From assembly GCA_022844205.1 (NCBI GenBank), contig JALHMF010000016.1, positions 1 through 36,867 of the forward strand: a stretch of DNA of 36,867 nucleotides. Reading direction: 5' to 3'. The stretch comes from Xanthobacteraceae bacterium (lineage in GTDB: Bacteria; Pseudomonadota; Alphaproteobacteria; Rhizobiales; Xanthobacteraceae). This document shows positions 1 through 7,693 of this stretch, in pieces (the stretch's first letter is position 1; every line of letters starts with the position of its first letter). The translations under genes and the position numbers were made by a program. The notes under the pieces are model-generated. The model saw only the letters and a program-made list of their open reading frames with translations. It did no database searches and had not been told where the DNA came from.

Positions 1-189
1 GAGAGCCAACTCTGGGAGCTACTCTCAAATTTCAACTTCGATAAATCCGGAGTTGTCTTGAATTTTTCTCCGTATGCAATTCTAGCTTACGCGTATGGCC
101 CCGTTGATGTACGAATTCCATGGAACGGATTAGTTGATCGAATTCACCCAACATTCCGAAAATCGATTTCGTCAGTACTACCTTTTTAA
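1..189 (+). CDS. C-terminal end of a DUF3298/RsiV-like protein (partial)
   Basis: Frame 1 is open from the first base to a TAA at 187-189 and encodes 62 residues; the start lies outside the window. The peptide contains FDKSGVVLNFSPYAILAYAYG followed shortly by VRIPWNGL. This matches the end of DUF3298-type domains (RsiV/PdaC-like), where a Gly-Val-hydrophobic-Phe-x-Pro-Tyr motif is followed by Tyr-Gly and an Ile-Pro-aromatic strand. These proteins are usually exported and sit in the periplasm or are membrane anchored, and their role is mostly unknown outside RsiV. The stop overlaps a 14-bp palindrome (181-194). The gene converges on the minus-strand genes that follow. The family call rests on motif resemblance in a short tail. 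Confidence 0.62.
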   Translation, partial: ESQLWELLSNFNFDKSGVVLNFSPYAILAYAYGPVDVRIPWNGLVDRIHPTFRKSISSVLPF

Positions 190-244
190 AAAGGTCGGGC
201 CAAACCAGTCAGGCTCCCGTTCTCAAGACATGCGTGCTGCACGT

Positions 245-373
245 TTAATCCGCCAGCTTGATGCCATAACGCTCCGCCAGTGCCAGCACTTGTGCATCGA
301 CGTTCCGACTTTGCGCCAGGTCATTAATCATCACCAGCAAGGCACGCTCAGTCTGCGCTTTCAAAGTGTTCAT
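245..373 (-). CDS. Possible 42-residue small protein, unknown
   Basis: On the minus strand an ATG (373-371) opens a 42-codon frame ending in TAA (247-245). The product, beginning MNTLKAQTERALLV and ending YGIKLAD, is mostly helical in appearance with regular Leu/Ala spacing. An in-frame TAA lies three codons upstream, so this ATG is the only good start. No clear Shine-Dalgarno is visible. It sits between the converging DUF3298-like tail and the end of livF. I do not recognise a family. It may be a real small gene, a remnant, or chance. Confidence 0.33.
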   Translation of the reverse strand: MNTLKAQTERALLVMINDLAQSRNVDAQVLALAERYGIKLAD

Positions 374-394
374 ACAGGGAATTTATTCACTAAA

Positions 395-425
395 ACCGAA
401 ATCATCGTTGGATTAGGTTTTCGGT
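395..425 (-). terminator. Weak terminator-like hairpin after livF
   Basis: Read on the minus strand, ACCGAAA and TTTCGGT form a 7-bp stem around a 17-base loop, followed by a short T run. It lies 53-83 bases beyond the livF stop and would end the liv operon. The long loop and short T run make it a weak candidate. It partly overlaps the 29-bp repeat at 410-438. Confidence 0.3.
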
Positions 426-438
426 ACACACAACACAC
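410..438. repeat. 29-bp direct repeat, copy 1 (after livF)
   Basis: This 29-base stretch matches 8738-8766 at 26 of 29 positions in the same orientation, including AGGTTTTCGG and ACAACACAC. Both copies lie just beyond the stop codon of a minus-strand solute-uptake gene. The right half is low in complexity (AC-rich), but the left half is not. Confidence 0.5.
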
Positions 439-477
439 GGCAGAGAGCGCAATTCCAATTCGATTGAACGCAATCCA

Positions 478-1212
478 TCAGACGCCTGTCGACGCCACGC
501 CAAGGTACGCTTCCATTACGCGCGGGTTGGCGGCGAGCTCCTTCGGGTCGCCGGACAAAGCAATGCGGCCATTCTCAAGCACATGCGCATGATCGCAGAC
601 TTCCAGTCCCAACCATGCCATCTGTTCGACAATCAGGATAGTCAGGCCCTGCTCTCTCAGTTTCCTGAAGGCGTCAAAAATTGAGCGGACCAAGAGCGGG
701 GCGAGGCCAAGCGACGGCTCGTCCAGCAAAAGCATCTTAGGACGGCTCACCAGCGCGCGCGCGATCGCCACCATCTGTTGCTCGCCGCCACTCAGCAAAC
801 CCGCCGGCTGTTCCAGCCTTTCCTGCACGCGGGGAAACAGCTCGAACACTTCCGCCAGCGCAAGTTCGAACTCCTGACGATTGCCGCTTCCCAGCAGCCG
901 ATAGGCTCCCAGCTCCAGATTTTCCCGCACGGTATGTTCCGGAAAAAGCTGCCGGCCTTCGGGGACCAGCGCGAGGCCGCTTGCCGCAATTTCGTGCGCC
1001 GGAATATTCTGGATTTCCCGCCCGGCAAAGCTCACGCGCCCCTTGGACGGACGGATCAGTCCGCTCAAACTGCGCAGCGTTGTGCTTTTGCCCGCACCGT
1101 TGCTGCCAAGAACAGTGACCACGTCACCCTGCTCGACCGCAAAAGAGACACCGTGCACGACTTCCAGTTCGCCGTAGGCGACGTGTAGATTTTCGACTTC
1201 AAGCAGCGGCAT
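478..1212 (-). CDS. livF: Branched-chain amino acid ABC transporter ATPase LivF
   Basis: This is one of the two ATPases of a HAAT-family (Liv) importer; it powers uptake of the ligand delivered by LivK through LivH/LivM. Walker A is GSNGAGKST, the signature is LLSGGEQQMVAIARAL, and Walker B is LLLDEPSLGLAPL, a typical LivF sequence. The predicted length of 244 residues fits the family. I chose the ATG at 1212, since a GGGA lies 7 bases upstream; ATGs at 1218 and 1236 are in frame. The start overlaps the 3' end of livMG, which points to coupled translation as last gene of the operon. Liv-type paralogs often carry substrates other than branched-chain amino acids, so the substrate is open. Confidence 0.93.
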   Translation of the reverse strand: MPLLEVENLHVAYGELEVVHGVSFAVEQGDVVTVLGSNGAGKSTTLRSLSGLIRPSKGRVSFAGREIQNIPAHEIAASGLALVPEGRQLFPEHTVRENLELGAYRLLGSGNRQEFELALAEVFELFPRVQERLEQPAGLLSGGEQQMVAIARALVSRPKMLLLDEPSLGLAPLLVRSIFDAFRKLREQGLTILIVEQMAWLGLEVCDHAHVLENGRIALSGDPKELAANPRVMEAYLGVASTGV

Positions 1213-2977
1213 GGGCATGTCCCAGATAGGCGGCAATCACGCGCTCGTCGCGGCGGATTTCCGATGGCGAACCGTCGGCGATAACCGCGCCATGATCCAG
1301 CACCGTGATGCGGTCGGAAACGCCAAGCACAAGATCCATGTGGTGCTCGACCAGCAGGATGGTCATGCCCATCGACCGGAGCCGCCGGATCACTACCGCC
1401 AGCGCGCGGATTTCCTCCGCGATTAGACCGGCAGCTGGCTCGTCAAGCAGAAGAATGCGTGGCTTCACCGCCAGCGCGCGCGCGATTTCTACCAGCCGCC
1501 GGTGGCCGTAGGCCAGCGAATTGGCGGGAACATTCTCCAGCTGCGAGATGCCGAGGAGTTTCAGGAGCGCCCTCGCCTCGACCAGCTGCGCCGATGCTTC
1601 GTCGCGCGCCCGCTGCGATCCAGCGAAGGCATCCCAGAGGCCGGCTTTTGCATGACGTGTCATGCCGATCATCACATGCTCGATCACGGTCATGTCGCCG
1701 AACAGCTTGAGCGTCTGGAAGGTCCGTACAATTCCCTCCTGCGCGGCCGCATGCATGGATTCGATTCTTGCGTTCTCTCCGTCGACGCGAATGGACCCAT
1801 GATCGGGGCGATAGATTCCAGACACGATATTGATCAGCGTGGTCTTGCCGGCTCCGTTCGGTCCGATCAGCGCATGAATTGATCCGGGCTCCACGCGGAA
1901 GCTCACATCGGAAAGTGCAAGGAGCCCGCCAAATCTCCGGGTGACCCCCTCGACCGCGAGACCCGCTCCACGGATCGGCGGAAGTGCCACCGCCTCTTCC
2001 ATCGCGTCCGCAGGCGCCGGCGCGGCTGAGCGCTGTTCCGGCAGCAGGCCCATTACGCCCTTCGGAAGAAAATACAGCGTCAGCAGGATCAGGCCCGCAT
2101 AGACGATGAGTCGATACTTGTCGAAATCGTGCAGCATTTCGGGCAGCAGCATCAGCACCGCCGCACCAACCACCGGGCCGAGCATGGTGCCGGCGCCGCC
2201 GAACAGCACGGCGAGAAGGAAAAACACCGAGCTGAAAAACTGGAAATTGTCGGGGCTAATGTAATTCTGCTGGTGCGCGAACAAGGTCCCGCCAAAGCCG
2301 GCGAAAGCCGCGCTGATCACGAACACTACCACCTTTAGCCGGTAGACATTGACGCCAACAGAAGCGACCGCAATCTCACTGTGCTTTACCGCGCGCACGC
2401 GCAAGCCGAACTGTGAATGGATCAGGCGGTATTGCAGCGCCAGCGCCGCGAGAAAGAAAAGCAGAACCACGTAATAGAAAGAACGGGTGTCCAGGAGTGC
2501 CGCTCCGATGCGGGGCTTCGGGATCGATGAGATTCCGAGATCGCCGCCCGTGACCGCAACCCATTCCTGCAGGATTTTCCAGACCACCCATCCAAAGGCG
2601 ACGGTGACCATGGCGAGATACGGCCCGCGCACGCGCAGCGCCGGGATCGCCAGCACGATGCCAAACAGGGCTGCGAGCACCGTGCCGACTATCACACCGA
2701 GCCAGATATGAAGTCCGGTCTGCGCGAAGAACGGAATCGTATTCAGCGACTTGCTCAAAATCGCGGTGGTGTAGGCGCCCATAGCCATGAAAGCAGCATG
2801 GCCGAGCGAAAACTGCCCCGCATAACCGCTCAGAATGTTCAGGCCGATGGCGACGATGCCGTAGATGAAGACGATGATCCCGAGATAGGCGTAATAGGTT
2901 CCGCCGGTAACGACGGGTATCGCAGCCAGCAGCGCAATCGCCACTGCGCCGAACAGCCATTGCACTGGAGCCGTCAT
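1199..2977 (-). CDS. livMG: Fused Liv permease-ATPase (LivM-LivG)
   Basis: A single 592-residue frame joins an inner-membrane permease to a cytoplasmic ATPase. Residues 1 to about 325 are LivM-like, with several membrane spans and the family motif LSGYAGQFSLGHAAFMAMGA. A linker rich in Ala/Pro/Glu follows. From about residue 345 the protein is LivG-like: Walker A GPNGAGKTT at 372-380, a signature of LAYGHRRLVEIARAL in which the canonical LSxGQ is altered, and Walker B LLLDEPAAGL. The start ATG overlaps the livH stop by four bases (ATGA) and follows AGGAGG at ideal spacing. The frame stays open upstream through livH, but that part is a shadow of livH. LivM-LivG fusions are known in rhizobia and relatives. 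Confidence 0.93.
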   Translation of the reverse strand: MTAPVQWLFGAVAIALLAAIPVVTGGTYYAYLGIIVFIYGIVAIGLNILSGYAGQFSLGHAAFMAMGAYTTAILSKSLNTIPFFAQTGLHIWLGVIVGTVLAALFGIVLAIPALRVRGPYLAMVTVAFGWVVWKILQEWVAVTGGDLGISSIPKPRIGAALLDTRSFYYVVLLFFLAALALQYRLIHSQFGLRVRAVKHSEIAVASVGVNVYRLKVVVFVISAAFAGFGGTLFAHQQNYISPDNFQFFSSVFFLLAVLFGGAGTMLGPVVGAAVLMLLPEMLHDFDKYRLIVYAGLILLTLYFLPKGVMGLLPEQRSAAPAPADAMEEAVALPPIRGAGLAVEGVTRRFGGLLALSDVSFRVEPGSIHALIGPNGAGKTTLINIVSGIYRPDHGSIRVDGENARIESMHAAAQEGIVRTFQTLKLFGDMTVIEHVMIGMTRHAKAGLWDAFAGSQRARDEASAQLVEARALLKLLGISQLENVPANSLAYGHRRLVEIARALAVKPRILLLDEPAAGLIAEEIRALAVVIRRLRSMGMTILLVEHHMDLVLGVSDRITVLDHGAVIADGSPSEIRRDERVIAAYLGHAHAAA

Positions 2978-3849
2978 GCACGCTCCTCCTGCGCACGGCC
3001 GAAGATTCCCTCGGGCCGCAAATAGAGCGCGAGGATCATGATGCTGAAACCGAGAATGTCGCGAATGCCCGTGTAGAGATAGCCCGATACGAGTCCCTCG
3101 AACGCGCCATAGACGAGACCGCAGATCAGGATTCCCCGCGGAGCCGCTAGGCCCGCTATAATTGCAATGGCGAAAGCTTTCAGGCCGAGCACGGTGCCGA
3201 GCTGTGGCTCTGCCAGTGTCAACGGCACCACCAAGAAGCCTGCGATACCGGCGAGTGCCGCTGCCGTCGCATAGGACAATGCCTGTACGCGGCGCGTGTT
3301 GATGCCCATCAGACTGCTGACCTCGCCGCTGTGGGCGACGGCACGGAACGCCTTGCCGAGCAGCGTTTTGCGGTAGAAAAAATCGAGGCCGATAAAGGTT
3401 GCGCAGGCGGCGGCGATGATCAGAAGCTGCTGGGGCAAGATTGATACCGAACCGAAATAGACCGGTTCCTTCCCGAAGAAAGGCGGCACGGGTGTCGGAT
3501 TCCGACCCCACACAATCTCGGCGAAGTCGATCATCAGGAAGCCGACCGCTAGCGTGCTCAGCACCCACACATCGCTGCCCGCGCGAAGAAACGGATAAAC
3601 CGAAAAGCGTTCGGCGACGATGCCGAGCAGGAACAGCGCCACCGTGACTATCGGCAACACCAGCAGCGGATTTAAACCGTACTGCACATGTAGTGAATAA
3701 GTGAGCATGCCGCCCATCATCACCCACATGCCGAGCGCGAAATTCAGCGCCTTCGTGGTCATGAAGGTCAAGCTGTAACCCACTGCGATCAGACCGTAGA
3801 TGGCGCCGGTCGCAATCCCGCTCAAGGCAATCTGGAAAAAGAAATACAT
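2974..3849 (-). CDS. livH: Branched-chain amino acid-type ABC permease LivH
   Basis: This 291-residue polytopic inner-membrane protein is the LivH half of the Liv translocation pore. Its N-terminus (MYFFFQIALSGIATGAIYGL, then an LNFA motif near residue 35) is the usual LivH opening, and the rest is a run of hydrophobic spans with short loops. An upstream GGCTGGAG serves as ribosome site. The stop overlaps the livMG start (ATGA), so the two are translationally coupled. It is separated from livK by 73 bases holding a terminator-like hairpin, so its level may be lower than that of the binding protein. Confidence 0.93.
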   Translation of the reverse strand: MYFFFQIALSGIATGAIYGLIAVGYSLTFMTTKALNFALGMWVMMGGMLTYSLHVQYGLNPLLVLPIVTVALFLLGIVAERFSVYPFLRAGSDVWVLSTLAVGFLMIDFAEIVWGRNPTPVPPFFGKEPVYFGSVSILPQQLLIIAAACATFIGLDFFYRKTLLGKAFRAVAHSGEVSSLMGINTRRVQALSYATAAALAGIAGFLVVPLTLAEPQLGTVLGLKAFAIAIIAGLAAPRGILICGLVYGAFEGLVSGYLYTGIRDILGFSIMILALYLRPEGIFGRAQEERA

Positions 3850-3875
3850 TTCACTCCAGCCGGAACAACAGGCAG

Positions 3876-3911
3876 AAAAAGCGGGCCCGGGCCTTTTGGC
3901 TCGAGCCCGCT
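3876..3911 (-). terminator. Terminator-like hairpin between livK and livH
   Basis: On the minus strand, AGCGGGCTCGAGCC and GGCCCGGGCCCGCT pair around an AAAA loop: 14 positions with one wobble and one mismatch. TTTTT follows at 3880-3876. It stands just after livK and before livH in the same transcription unit. This is the shape of an intrinsic terminator. Here it is likely partial, letting some transcripts continue into livH-livMG-livF. Confidence 0.65.
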
Positions 3912-3922
3912 ATTGCTTTCGA

Positions 3923-5170
3923 TCACATCAGCTTCATGTTCGACTTGTCGAGGTACTTCTTGGTCGAGGCGTCGATCTCGACATAGGGACCCTTGTCGTC
4001 AAACTTGATCTCGAGAAGCTTTCCGTTGGTCCAGCGGGTCATGATCATGTCCTCCTCGGTCACCGCGTTATGGCGGTCCTTGGTGAAGACCGGACGCTTG
4101 AAGTGCTTCACGAGCCCCTTGAACTCCGGAATGTTCTCCAGGCCGGCGCGGATTTGCGCGGGCTCGAAGCCGCTCTTCTCCATCGCTTCCTTGAACAGGT
4201 AGATGGCGTCATAAGCTCCCACGGCAAACACCGCGGCACTCATGTCTTCGTTGAAGCGCTTCTTGTATTCGTTGATAAACGCAATGCGCTCGGCCGACTG
4301 AGGTCCATCGATGGTAACGGTCGTGCTGCTGAGCACGCCTTCCGCCGATGTACCCGCGGCTTTCCAGAAAGCGGGGCCGGCAATACCCCAGGCCGAGACA
4401 TAGGGGATGTCGTTGCTCAGTTTTTCCTTGGTTTTGACCACAAACGTATTCTCGCGGACGAGCGCGTAGTTCAGGATGCTTTCGGCGCCGGCATTTTTAA
4501 GTTTGATGATCTGCGCCGTCATGTCGGTATCGTTGTTGTCGAAGGTTTCATCTCCGACCGGCGTCAACCCGTGCTCTTTTAGGCGGCGATTCAATTCGCC
4601 CCGTCCCGTAACACCCCAGCCACCGGTCCAGTTCAGAAGACCGATTTTCTTGTGGCCGAACTTCTTCACCATCGTGTCGACCATGAAGTTCGCCTGCCCC
4701 GTGCCGTACATGCCAACCCGGAACAGATAGTTCTCACGGCCCTGCTTCTTCGCTTCATTCTCTGTGATTTCGGTAGCGTCGGTGGCGGGACAGATTACCG
4801 GCACCTTGAGCGTATCGTTCACAATCGGTGTAACCGCGAGCATCGATGCGCTGTTTGACGCGCCGAGCATCGCGACCACCTTTTCGCGTTCCACGAGTTC
4901 CCGATACTGGGCGACGGTCTTCACCGGGTTGTGCTCGTCATCGCGTGCGATCAGTACGAGCTTGCGCCCCTTTACGCCGCCCTTGGCGTTGATTTCATCA
5001 ATGGCAACTTCCGCGCCGCGCTTGATTTCGGTGCCGACAAAGGATGCCGGACCGGTCAACGCGGCGGCCATGCCGATTTTTACCTCTTGCGCATGGGCCC
5101 CTGTCATTGCGCCCAGCGATGCGACCGCCACGGCGGCAGCAAGCCGTTTCAAGTATGTACTGCTACTCAT
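3923..5170 (-). CDS. Periplasmic Liv-type substrate-binding protein (LivK-like)
   Basis: This is a 415-residue type I periplasmic binding protein of the Leu/Ile/Val-binding (Peripla_BP_6) family; it captures a ligand and hands it to LivH/LivMG. The Sec signal peptide runs from MSSSTYLKRLAAAVAVASLG to about AHA at residue 25. The mature start, EVKIGMAAALTGPASF, is diagnostic of the family. Start choice is firm because GGAGG lies 6 bases before the ATG. It is 25 bases downstream of the amidase, so binding protein and amidase share a transcript. That linkage suggests the ligand is an amide or an amide-derived acid rather than plain Leu/Ile/Val. This is an inference from context. Confidence 0.92.
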   Translation of the reverse strand: MSSSTYLKRLAAAVAVASLGAMTGAHAQEVKIGMAAALTGPASFVGTEIKRGAEVAIDEINAKGGVKGRKLVLIARDDEHNPVKTVAQYRELVEREKVVAMLGASNSASMLAVTPIVNDTLKVPVICPATDATEITENEAKKQGRENYLFRVGMYGTGQANFMVDTMVKKFGHKKIGLLNWTGGWGVTGRGELNRRLKEHGLTPVGDETFDNNDTDMTAQIIKLKNAGAESILNYALVRENTFVVKTKEKLSNDIPYVSAWGIAGPAFWKAAGTSAEGVLSSTTVTIDGPQSAERIAFINEYKKRFNEDMSAAVFAVGAYDAIYLFKEAMEKSGFEPAQIRAGLENIPEFKGLVKHFKRPVFTKDRHNAVTEEDMIMTRWTNGKLLEIKFDDKGPYVEIDASTKKYLDKSNMKLM

Positions 5171-5195
5171 CTTTACCTCCGTGAAGTTGAGACAC

Positions 5196-6692
5196 TCATC
5201 GTCCGTCTTTAGCCCCCGCTGGATGGAACGAAGGCCTCTTGTCCGCCCACGGCCGCGCGGTCTCGAAAGCCGCAGCCGCACACAGAATGTCCGTCTCCGC
5301 GAGCGCCCTTCCCACGATGTGCAGGCCCACCGGCAATCCGCTTTGCGTAAAGCCGCACGGCACCGAGGCCGCTGGCAAACCGCACAAATTGACCGGATAG
5401 GTGTAGGCGACCCAGGAGACGATATTCGCGCCGTCGAGTTCGGGGGGAACATCGCGGCCAAGTTCGAAAGCCGCCACCGGAGTCGAAGGCGTCATCAGAA
5501 GATCGTATTTTTCGAAAAACTGCCGGACCTTTTCGCGGAAATCGTAGCGAGCGAAGACGCGGGCATAATATTGCTCGATGCTCTGATCGAGCGCCTTGTC
5601 GAGCACATTTGCAACAGCGGGATCGATGATCTCGCGCTGCTCCCGCAGCGTTTTTTGCAGGCGCGTGCCGACGCCCGCATAGAACTCCGCCATCCAGAGA
5701 TCGATAGGATCGTCGAACACGTGCTCGACCAGTTCGACCGTGCAGCCAAGTTCTTCAAAGACACGAGCACCCGCTTCGGCAAGGACAGCGACTTCATGGG
5801 TAGGCCTCGCATAGCCGAGCGTCGGGCTCCACGCGATGCGCAAGCCTTTTGGGGAGCGCTCGCAAGCAGCGAGGTAGTTCGGCACTTCGGCCGCAACGCT
5901 CGCGGGATCGCGTGCGTCGAAGCCGGAAATGGCGGTCAGAAGCAGCGCCGCATCACGAACCGTGCGCGCCATCGGCCCCACATGGGCAAGTGTTGGTGTT
6001 GCCGCCGTGGGAAACACGGGCACCCGCCCGAACTGCGCCTTGATCCCGAACAGCCCGCATAGCGAAGCAGGAATCCGGATGGAGCCGCCACCGTCAGTAC
6101 CCAATGCAAAGGGTGTAATGCCTGCGGCTACGCTCGCACCGGCTCCGGCCGAGGAACCGCCCGTGGTCCTCGTCAAATCCCATGGATTGCGCGTTTCACC
6201 GGTGAGCGGGCTGTCGCTCGATCCCTTGCAGCCGAATTCCGTAGTGGTGGTCTTGCCCACAATGATCGCGCCGTGGGCCTTTACGCGCTCCGACGCCGGG
6301 GAATCCACAGGTGCTATGAAATCCGCCTGCGTGCGCGAACCCGATGTAAAGCGGACACCCTTAACCGCCGTAAGATCCTTGATCGAAAGCGGCAGGCCGG
6401 TGAGCAGCCCTTTGTCTTCACCTGCCATGATGGCCTGCTCGGCCTTGCGTGCGGATTCGAGTGCAAGCTCCGGTGTGACCGTCACGAACGCGTTGAGCGT
6501 TTCTTGCGTATCTTCAATGAACTTTAACGTACTTTTCGCGAGTTCAACCGGCGACACTTGCTTGCCGCGGAGCAAACGCAGCATCTGCGTTGCCGTCTTG
6601 TAGGCAAAATCATCCCGCCGATCCCATTGCGCGACCACACCTTCTCTCTTTGAGGGTGAGCTGTTCGCTGATTTGGGAACAGAAGATGCCAT
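5196..6692 (-). CDS. Amidase-signature family hydrolase
   Basis: This 498-residue cytoplasmic protein belongs to the amidase-signature (GatA/FAAH) superfamily, which hydrolyses C-N amide bonds through a Ser-cisSer-Lys triad. Lys105 is in LPLSIKDL, the cis-Ser is Ser180 in TGGSSAGAGASVAAG, and the nucleophile is Ser204 in TDGGGSIRIPAS. All three are present, so it should be active. No gatB or gatC lies nearby, so it is not the tRNA amidotransferase subunit. The start at 6692 lies 3 bases after the cyclase stop, implying tight coupling. With the cyclase it may process a cyclic amide or imide in two steps, or the two may act on separate substrates. The exact substrate is unknown. Confidence 0.9.
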   Translation of the reverse strand: MASSVPKSANSSPSKREGVVAQWDRRDDFAYKTATQMLRLLRGKQVSPVELAKSTLKFIEDTQETLNAFVTVTPELALESARKAEQAIMAGEDKGLLTGLPLSIKDLTAVKGVRFTSGSRTQADFIAPVDSPASERVKAHGAIIVGKTTTTEFGCKGSSDSPLTGETRNPWDLTRTTGGSSAGAGASVAAGITPFALGTDGGGSIRIPASLCGLFGIKAQFGRVPVFPTAATPTLAHVGPMARTVRDAALLLTAISGFDARDPASVAAEVPNYLAACERSPKGLRIAWSPTLGYARPTHEVAVLAEAGARVFEELGCTVELVEHVFDDPIDLWMAEFYAGVGTRLQKTLREQREIIDPAVANVLDKALDQSIEQYYARVFARYDFREKVRQFFEKYDLLMTPSTPVAAFELGRDVPPELDGANIVSWVAYTYPVNLCGLPAASVPCGFTQSGLPVGLHIVGRALAETDILCAAAAFETARPWADKRPSFHPAGAKDGR

Positions 6693-6695
6693 GGC

Positions 6696-7391
6696 CTACT
6701 CGAGAATCGCCATTGCACGCACCGGTGAACCGCTGCCTTCACAGATACGCAAGGGCAACCCGTAGAATTGAAACTCACCCTTGCCGACAAGCGGCTCCAT
6801 GTTGCAGAGCCACTCGTAATGCGTGATGCCCCGGTCGCGGCAGACGCGGTGGTTCGGAAACAGATTGTGGTTAGGCCGGTCCGTCGAAGGTCCCTCCACG
6901 CCGTGGACGCGCGAGCGGTCCGCCAGCCAATGCGTCGCTTCGGCGGTGATCCCGGCATTCGACCAGACAACCTTGTCGTTCGGATAGTGCCGCTTATGCA
7001 GACCGCTGCAGATCAGGACAATATGGCCATCGATTTTGACGCCGGTCTTCTTTTCCGCCTGTTCGAAATCTTTGACATCCATGTCGCCGAGGTCGGGAAT
7101 ATGGCGCATATCAAGACAGACCGCCTTCCCGAAAAACATGTCGAGCGGCATCTGGTCGATGGTCGCGCCGCCGCGCTTCGTATGACAGAAAGAATCTACG
7201 TGGGTGCCCACGTGATCCATCATCGCGATGAAGGTGGTGCAACCGCCGAGGGGATCCTCAGGCGTGCCATTGCCCCAAGTTTCCATCTGATCATGAGTGA
7301 AATGGGGAAGGATGACCGGGCGCGGGAAAAATTTATGCGCCGGCATGTTGTTGGTGAGTGGGACTGTCAGATCGACGATCACGCGCGCCAT
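6696..7391 (-). CDS. Cyclase-family (KynB/isatin hydrolase-like) metal-dependent hydrolase
   Basis: The product is a 231-residue protein of the putative cyclase family (PF04199), which includes kynurenine formamidase KynB and isatin hydrolase. The family metal motif HxGTHxDxPxH appears as DHVGTHVDSFCH; the Pro is replaced but the His/Asp ligands are kept. The opening, MARVIVDLTVPL, is typical of the family. I chose the ATG at 7391. A GTG at 7424 is in frame and adds 11 residues; neither has a strong ribosome site. It is the first gene of the operon with amidase and liv genes, transcribed away from the LysR gene. A kynB role is unlikely without other kynurenine genes; hydrolysis of a cyclic amide or N-formyl compound is more plausible. 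Confidence 0.85.
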   Translation of the reverse strand: MARVIVDLTVPLTNNMPAHKFFPRPVILPHFTHDQMETWGNGTPEDPLGGCTTFIAMMDHVGTHVDSFCHTKRGGATIDQMPLDMFFGKAVCLDMRHIPDLGDMDVKDFEQAEKKTGVKIDGHIVLICSGLHKRHYPNDKVVWSNAGITAEATHWLADRSRVHGVEGPSTDRPNHNLFPNHRVCRDRGITHYEWLCNMEPLVGKGEFQFYGLPLRICEGSGSPVRAMAILE

Positions 7392-7693
7392 GAGTTGCAC
7401 CCGGGTCTGTTTGCTTCCGTTCACGAAACGGAGCGACAGGTCGCGGCGACGCGTCTGTTATCGTTTTGCGGGGAGCTTTATGGCCTTCGCCGTGCGGCTC
7501 CGCCTATTTCATTTTCGCTTCGCCGTTTCGATCACTCCGTGTCCGTAAAAAGGGTGCCGCACGCTGCCCGAAATAACCAATATTGATTCCGTCGCGGATT
7601 CATGTCGAAATTGATATGAATTAGTGGCAGTTTGCTCAAGAAACCAGCGTTTTGATCACTAATGGGAGATCGAACCCAAGGCGGAGTGTGGCG
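7392..7693. promoter_or_regulatory. Divergent control region, cyclase operon versus LysR gene
   Basis: These 302 bases separate two divergently transcribed units, the usual arrangement for a LysR regulator and its target. The part from about 7560 to 7660 is clearly AT-richer than the flanks and probably holds both promoters. I see no coding frame with family resemblance in it. An inverted repeat at 7598-7621 is the best operator candidate. Confidence 0.5.
7598..7621. promoter_or_regulatory. Candidate LysR operator (ATTCAT-N12-ATGAAT)
   Basis: ATTCAT and its inverse ATGAAT are separated by 12 bases, a dyad of the size bound by LysR-type dimers. It lies 73 bases upstream of the LysR start, within the AT-rich centre of the divergent region. 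No binding data can be drawn from sequence alone. Confidence 0.35.

Noticed and set aside
134-592. Plus-strand frame of 152 codons at the left edge
   Set aside because: It crosses the end of livF antisense and shows no family motif; the DUF3298-like tail and the minus-strand frames explain the region better.
2978-3727. Upstream extension of the LivM-LivG frame
   Set aside because: It is open but encodes livH in another frame; the ATG at 2977 with AGGAGG is the real start.
4764-6062. 432-codon plus-strand frame
   Set aside because: It is antisense to livK and the amidase gene, spans both, and lacks any domain.
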